From NCBI RefSeq assembly GCF_000183725.1, contig NC_014762.1:2294001-2358000 (forward strand): a stretch of DNA of 64,000 nucleotides. Reading direction: 5' to 3'. The position numbers were made by a program, and so were the translations under genes. The notes below the pieces were generated by a model. It saw only the letters and a program-made list of their open reading frames with translations. It was not told the origin of the DNA and did not search any database. The DNA is from Sulfuricurvum kujiense DSM 16994. GTDB lineage: Bacteria > Campylobacterota > Campylobacteria > Campylobacterales > Sulfurimonadaceae. Of this stretch, positions 60,860-64,000 are shown one piece after another (position 1 is the stretch's first letter; the number at the start of each line of letters is the position of its first letter).

Positions 60860-61291
60860 ATGAAAAAAGTTGCGTATTGGATACTGGGTACCGCCGTTGT
60901 GATACAGTTATTCAGGCCCGATTTTACAAATCCGAAAGTGGATGAGACCATTGCGCTTAAAACCGATCCAAAAGTTATGAGCATCCTTAAAACTTCATGT
61001 TACGATTGCCATTCAAATGAAACAGCGTATCCTTGGTATCATCATGTCGCTCCGATGTCGTGGGTTATGGCCAACAATATCAACCAAGGACGCAAAGCAC
61101 TCGACTTTTCAAATTGGGAAAACATAGACTCTAAAGTAAAATTGGAGCGATTAGAGCGTGCAAAACAGCTTCTGAATAACGAATTGATGCCCAAAAGCGA
61201 ATACCTTTTAATGCATAAAAATGCTGTTTTATCGGATGAACAAAAGAAAGTACTTGAAATTTTTTTTGATTCGCAAATAAAAAGGCTGTAA
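60860..61291 (+). CDS. Heme-binding domain protein (CxxCH)
   Basis: 143 aa with an N-terminal membrane segment (residues 5-18) that is a signal anchor. One heme motif C47-YD-C50-H51, then HSNETAYPWYHHVAPMSWVM, matches the haem-binding domain family of small periplasmic cytochromes. It starts 15 bases after the LtaS-like gene with AAAAGGAAAAG as ribosome-binding site. Role unknown. Confidence 0.82.
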   Translation: MKKVAYWILGTAVVIQLFRPDFTNPKVDETIALKTDPKVMSILKTSCYDCHSNETAYPWYHHVAPMSWVMANNINQGRKALDFSNWENIDSKVKLERLERAKQLLNNELMPKSEYLLMHKNAVLSDEQKKVLEIFFDSQIKRL

Positions 61292-61312
61292 GCGGCGGAT
61301 TAAAGAAAGAAG

Positions 61313-61340
61313 AAAAATCTTTTCCCGAAAAGGGAAAAGA
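61313..61340 (-). terminator. Rho-independent terminator of rplM-rpsI
   Basis: 9-bp perfect stem TCTTTTCCC/GGGAAAAGA with a 5-base loop (61318-61340), followed on the minus strand by TTTTTCTTCTTT. It lies in the 55-base convergent spacer and is the clearest terminator in the window. The stem could also serve the plus-strand gene. Confidence 0.85.
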
Positions 61341-61346
61341 GAACGA

Positions 61347-61736
61347 TTAACGTTTTGAGAATTGTGGAGAACGGCGCGCTTTGCGTTTACCCGGTTTCTT
61401 ACGCTCAACAACACGTGAGTCACGTGTAAGCATACCGAACGGTTTCAAGATAGCGCGGAATGACGGATCAAACGTACAAAGAGCACGTGAAATACCGTGG
61501 CGAAGTGCATCAGATTGTCCTGAGAAACCACCGCCCATAGTTGACGCAGTGATATCAACCGATGTATCTTGTTTAGTCAAAGAAAGCGGTTGAGTAACAC
61601 GCAATTTTTTTGCTTCAAGACCACCGAGCCATGCATCGAGTGAAAGACCGTTTACAGTGATTTTACCTGTACCCGGAGCAAGCCATACTTTAGCGATCGA
61701 AGATTTTCTTCTTCCGGTTGCATACGTTTTTGCCAT
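61347..61736 (-). CDS. rpsI: Ribosomal protein S9
   Basis: 129 aa protein of the 30S head whose C-terminal tail reaches the P site. Start [19 protein letters not shown] and end [11 protein letters not shown] are diagnostic. It follows rplM by nine bases and ends before a clear terminator. Confidence 0.97.
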   Translation of the reverse strand: MAKTYATGRRKSSIAKVWLAPGTGKITVNGLSLDAWLGGLEAKKLRVTQPLSLTKQDTSVDITASTMGGGFSGQSDALRHGISRALCTFDPSFRAILKPFGMLTRDSRVVERKKPGKRKARRSPQFSKR

Positions 61737-61745
61737 TATTTATCC

Positions 61746-62168
61746 TTACTTAGCGATCTGCGCAGAGTGTGGGTGTTCAGCACCTGCATAGACTTTTAGT
61801 TTTTTCAACATCGCACGACCCAATTTTGTTTTAGGAAGCATACCGCGAGCTGCAAGTTTGAAAACTTTTTCTGGGTTAGTAGCCAAAAGTTCTGTAAATT
61901 TTTCGCTTTTTACGTTACCGAAGTAACCTGTGTGGCGGTGATATGTTTTAGTAGCAGTTTTACCGTTACCGTTGATAATCGCTTTTTCAGCGTTAATGAT
62001 AACAACGAAGTCACCACAGTCGATATTTGGTGTAAAATAAGGTTTATCTTTACCGCGAAGACGAGTAGCAACATCAGTCATGATACGACCGAATGTTTTC
62101 CCTTCCGCATCGATCAAAACCCATTTACGCTCGATTTGCTCAGGTGAAGCAATTTTAGTAAATTTCAT
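61746..62168 (-). CDS. rplM: Ribosomal protein L13
   Basis: 140 aa assembly-initiating protein of the 50S subunit. The segments RKWVLIDAEGKTFGR and YHRHTGYFG are typical. AAAGGAG precedes the ATG and a TACAAT -10 lies upstream. Confidence 0.97.
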   Translation of the reverse strand: MKFTKIASPEQIERKWVLIDAEGKTFGRIMTDVATRLRGKDKPYFTPNIDCGDFVVIINAEKAIINGNGKTATKTYHRHTGYFGNVKSEKFTELLATNPEKVFKLAARGMLPKTKLGRAMLKKLKVYAGAEHPHSAQIAK

Positions 62169-62207
62169 CTTGAGTCTCCTTTTAAAGTCTCTATAAATAG
62201 TGGCGAA

Positions 62208-62213
62208 ATTGTA
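62208..62213 (-). promoter_or_regulatory. -10 box of rplM-rpsI
   Basis: Minus strand TACAAT after TTTATAAGGG, 39 bases upstream of the rplM ATG, downstream of T-rich DNA. Confidence 0.6.
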
Positions 62214-62249
62214 CCCTTATAAACTTATAATCTGCTGAAATTAAGTTTT

Positions 62250-64000
62250 TTATAAGCACTTTATCCATTCAACCCTATCCTCCAGGAGATAGCACAGATA
62301 CCCTTGCGCATCCCGGCCGGTTGAAGAGCGTATCGCCTCACGGTAGCGCGCAATCTGATCTTGGTGTTTTTCGTCCTCTTCGCGGCCGCTTTTATAATCG
62401 ATGATCACCCATCCGTTTTCCTGCTCGACGAGCAAATCGATTACACCGAGATTCCCTTTATGGCGAATCATCTGTTCTTTGTACCGGACCCCTTGCGTCA
62501 GGTGTTTAAAGACCTCATCCTCTATTAGACGGCTGACTCTTTTTTCAATCTCTTCCATCGCTCCCGCATGAAGCGTAGCCCCGTAGCGGTTTCGGGACGA
62601 TTCGAGCGCACTTTTCATCGACGAAGAATCAAAATCGCCCATCATCTCCAGCGTATAATGCAAGGCTAAGCCGAACTGCACTGCCGCATAATCATGTGTG
62701 GCTTCTTTGTGCGACCGGACACTCTCTTCCTGCCGACCGAATTCGAGCGCTTTGAAATTGGGGGCTTTAGGCACTATAGTCGATTCCGTATGACAGGATT
62801 TAATCTCCAATACCCCTCGAGCGGACGGAGTGAGTTCGAGCGGATCAAACCATGAGCTTTTGGTTTTTGCAATAACGCTCAGCGACAAAGCGGCTCGGGT
62901 CAGCGCGACATACAGCGCATTGAGCTGATCTTCATCGGATGCCCTCTTCTCCGCTTCTAACGCTTTGGCATACATCGGATCGAGTGCTTCGCGCCCTTTG
63001 ATCCGGTAATGCATCCCCTGAAGCTGCGCCCCTTCGTATTCGTAGACGATCGCATCGCTGCGGCTGCGAGGCGTTCCGAGCCGATCAAGGACGATAACAT
63101 GTTCAAACTCCAGCCCTTTGGATTTATGTACCGTCATGATCCGTATCCCTTTAAGATCGCTTTGGGGAGAAGAGGCTTCCAAGCGGTCTATCTCAAAAAC
63201 CACCTCTTCGATATCGCGATAGCTTCTCAGTGCTTCGATAAACAGCAAGGCACTTTTATCGGCAATCCGATATCGTCTGATGAAATCAATCGCGGTCGTG
63301 ACCGTCTCATGTACGTTTGGACGTTCAATCTCAACACTCTCAATTCCCAGCAAAGCGGCACAATTAGAACGGTAAATCGATTCTCCGAAATAACAGTAAC
63401 GAAGATACTCGATAAGTGCGCGGACGCTTCGCTGCGAGATAAGAAGCGCCGTCGTCTCGGTTACGACGTCATATCCCCGTTCGCTCAAGACTTCTTCTAC
63501 CGCACTTCCGTCTTTGTTGGTTGCCGTCAATATAGCGATCTCTTCGGGTGCGGCCCCTACGCCGATCAACAAGGCGACCCTTTCGCTCAGCGTTTCGAGA
63601 AGCTCGTCACTGCTTAGAACTTCGACAAATCCACCCGAAAGGGTTTGGGGACTCTGCTGTGGAATGTACCCTTTGATTTTCCCCTCAAACGCCCCGTTCA
63701 CAAAATCGACGATCTCACTGCGGGAGCGGTAGTTGACTCTAAGCGGCTCCACACGGACATCGAACAGCTCGGCAACCTGATGAAAAAGGGCACTTACCCC
63801 GCCGCGAAAGCGGTAAATCGATTGTTTTACGTCCCCGACGAAAAAGAAGCTCCCCCCTTCGTTTACACCGATGCCGGAACGGATCTCTTCGATGAGCGGT
63901 CGTAGAATATCAAACTGGATAACGCTGGTGTCTTGAAACTCATCAAGAAGTAGATGTTTCAGACGCGAATCAAGACGAAAATAGAGAAATTCGCTCTCCA
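62250..64000 (-). CDS. AddA/RecB-like helicase-nuclease (C-terminal part)
   Basis: The frame is open at the window edge; 582 residues are seen. Helicase motifs include DEFQDTS (Walker B), GDVKQSIYRFRGG, VNYRSRSEIVDFVN, and IMTVHKSKGLEFEHVIVLD, then YVALTRA. The C-terminus carries a RecB-type nuclease motif (GVIDLLVEQENGWVIIDYKSG). These are the parts of AddA in AddAB double-strand break repair. The N-terminal Walker A lies outside the window. Confidence 0.88.
   Translation of the reverse strand, partial: ESEFLYFRLDSRLKHLLLDEFQDTSVIQFDILRPLIEEIRSGIGVNEGGSFFFVGDVKQSIYRFRGGVSALFHQVAELFDVRVEPLRVNYRSRSEIVDFVNGAFEGKIKGYIPQQSPQTLSGGFVEVLSSDELLETLSERVALLIGVGAAPEEIAILTATNKDGSAVEEVLSERGYDVVTETTALLISQRSVRALIEYLRYCYFGESIYRSNCAALLGIESVEIERPNVHETVTTAIDFIRRYRIADKSALLFIEALRSYRDIEEVVFEIDRLEASSPQSDLKGIRIMTVHKSKGLEFEHVIVLDRLGTPRSRSDAIVYEYEGAQLQGMHYRIKGREALDPMYAKALEAEKRASDEDQLNALYVALTRAALSLSVIAKTKSSWFDPLELTPSARGVLEIKSCHTESTIVPKAPNFKALEFGRQEESVRSHKEATHDYAAVQFGLALHYTLEMMGDFDSSSMKSALESSRNRYGATLHAGAMEEIEKRVSRLIEDEVFKHLTQGVRYKEQMIRHKGNLGVIDLLVEQENGWVIIDYKSGREEDEKHQDQIARYREAIRSSTGRDAQGYLCYLLEDRVEWIKCL

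Overview
The window is a compact, gene-dense bacterial chromosome segment with no mobile element, prophage, CRISPR array or rRNA operon that I can see. Protein content and gene order point to a free-living member of the Campylobacterota (Epsilonproteobacteria), most likely a Sulfurimonas/Sulfuricurvum-type organism. The signs are: a tuf-secE-nusG-rplKAJL-rpoBC block with separate rpoB and rpoC; a petABC-type bc1 complex with a diheme cytochrome c1 next to mnmG; a four-subunit pyruvate:ferredoxin oxidoreductase; an EptA/PAP2 lipid A pair; and TATAAT -10 boxes mostly without a clear -35. The genus is inference.

Layout. 1-12746: transcription and translation block on the minus strand. In transcription order it holds tRNA-Thr(UGU), tRNA-Tyr, tRNA-Gly, tRNA-Thr(GGU), tuf, rpmG, tRNA-Trp, secE, nusG, rplK, rplA, an L10 leader, rplJ, rplL, rpoB and rpoC (cut by the window edge). 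It is driven by a textbook TTGACA-17-TATAAT promoter. 12764-16876: yaaA, a ChaA-type antiporter, a CorA transporter, a radical SAM/SPASM protein, and a divergent thioredoxin-like gene that looks leaderless. 16882-23529: two minus-strand gene groups, one with a [2Fe-2S] protein, panD, ispA, tkt and an rRNA methyltransferase, the other with a NifU domain protein, a TPR protein and murE. 23645-26568: the alpha ribosomal operon (rpmJ-rpsM-rpsK-rpsD-rpoA-rplQ). 26766-33766: hom, an AlaC-like aminotransferase, a periplasmic and a RodZ-like protein, a TrmH-type methylase, rsmI, rpmE, rsmE and a membrane protein. 33866-37442: moeA facing moaA-queE-queD. 37560-43409: the bc1 operon with an extra cytochrome c', a possible glycosyltransferase-like gene, and mnmG. 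43527-47612: a small protein, a Sel1-repeat protein, ribE, mnmC, unknown genes and luxS.

47613-50965 is the most interesting stretch. luxS is divergent from a class II aldolase gene and an ABM-family gene resembling LsrG, and these converge on a clear LsrK-type autoinducer-2 kinase preceded by a tiny unknown gene with a palindrome over its ribosome-binding region. This looks like a compact AI-2 synthesis and processing cassette with no Lsr transporter or LsrR nearby.

51055-54228: porGDAB. 54351-56494: a HAD phosphatase and an orphan peptide-binding protein. 56545-61291: an envelope locus with a PAP2 phosphatase and EptA, divergent from an LtaS-like phosphotransferase and a heme-binding protein. 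61347-62168: rplM-rpsI. 62250-64000: the C-terminal part of an AddA-like helicase-nuclease. No stretch longer than about 300 bases lacks a gene.

Assignments rest on reading translated sequences and motifs. No database search was possible. Start codons were adjusted by eye from Shine-Dalgarno sequences, coupled stop/start overlaps and family N-termini.
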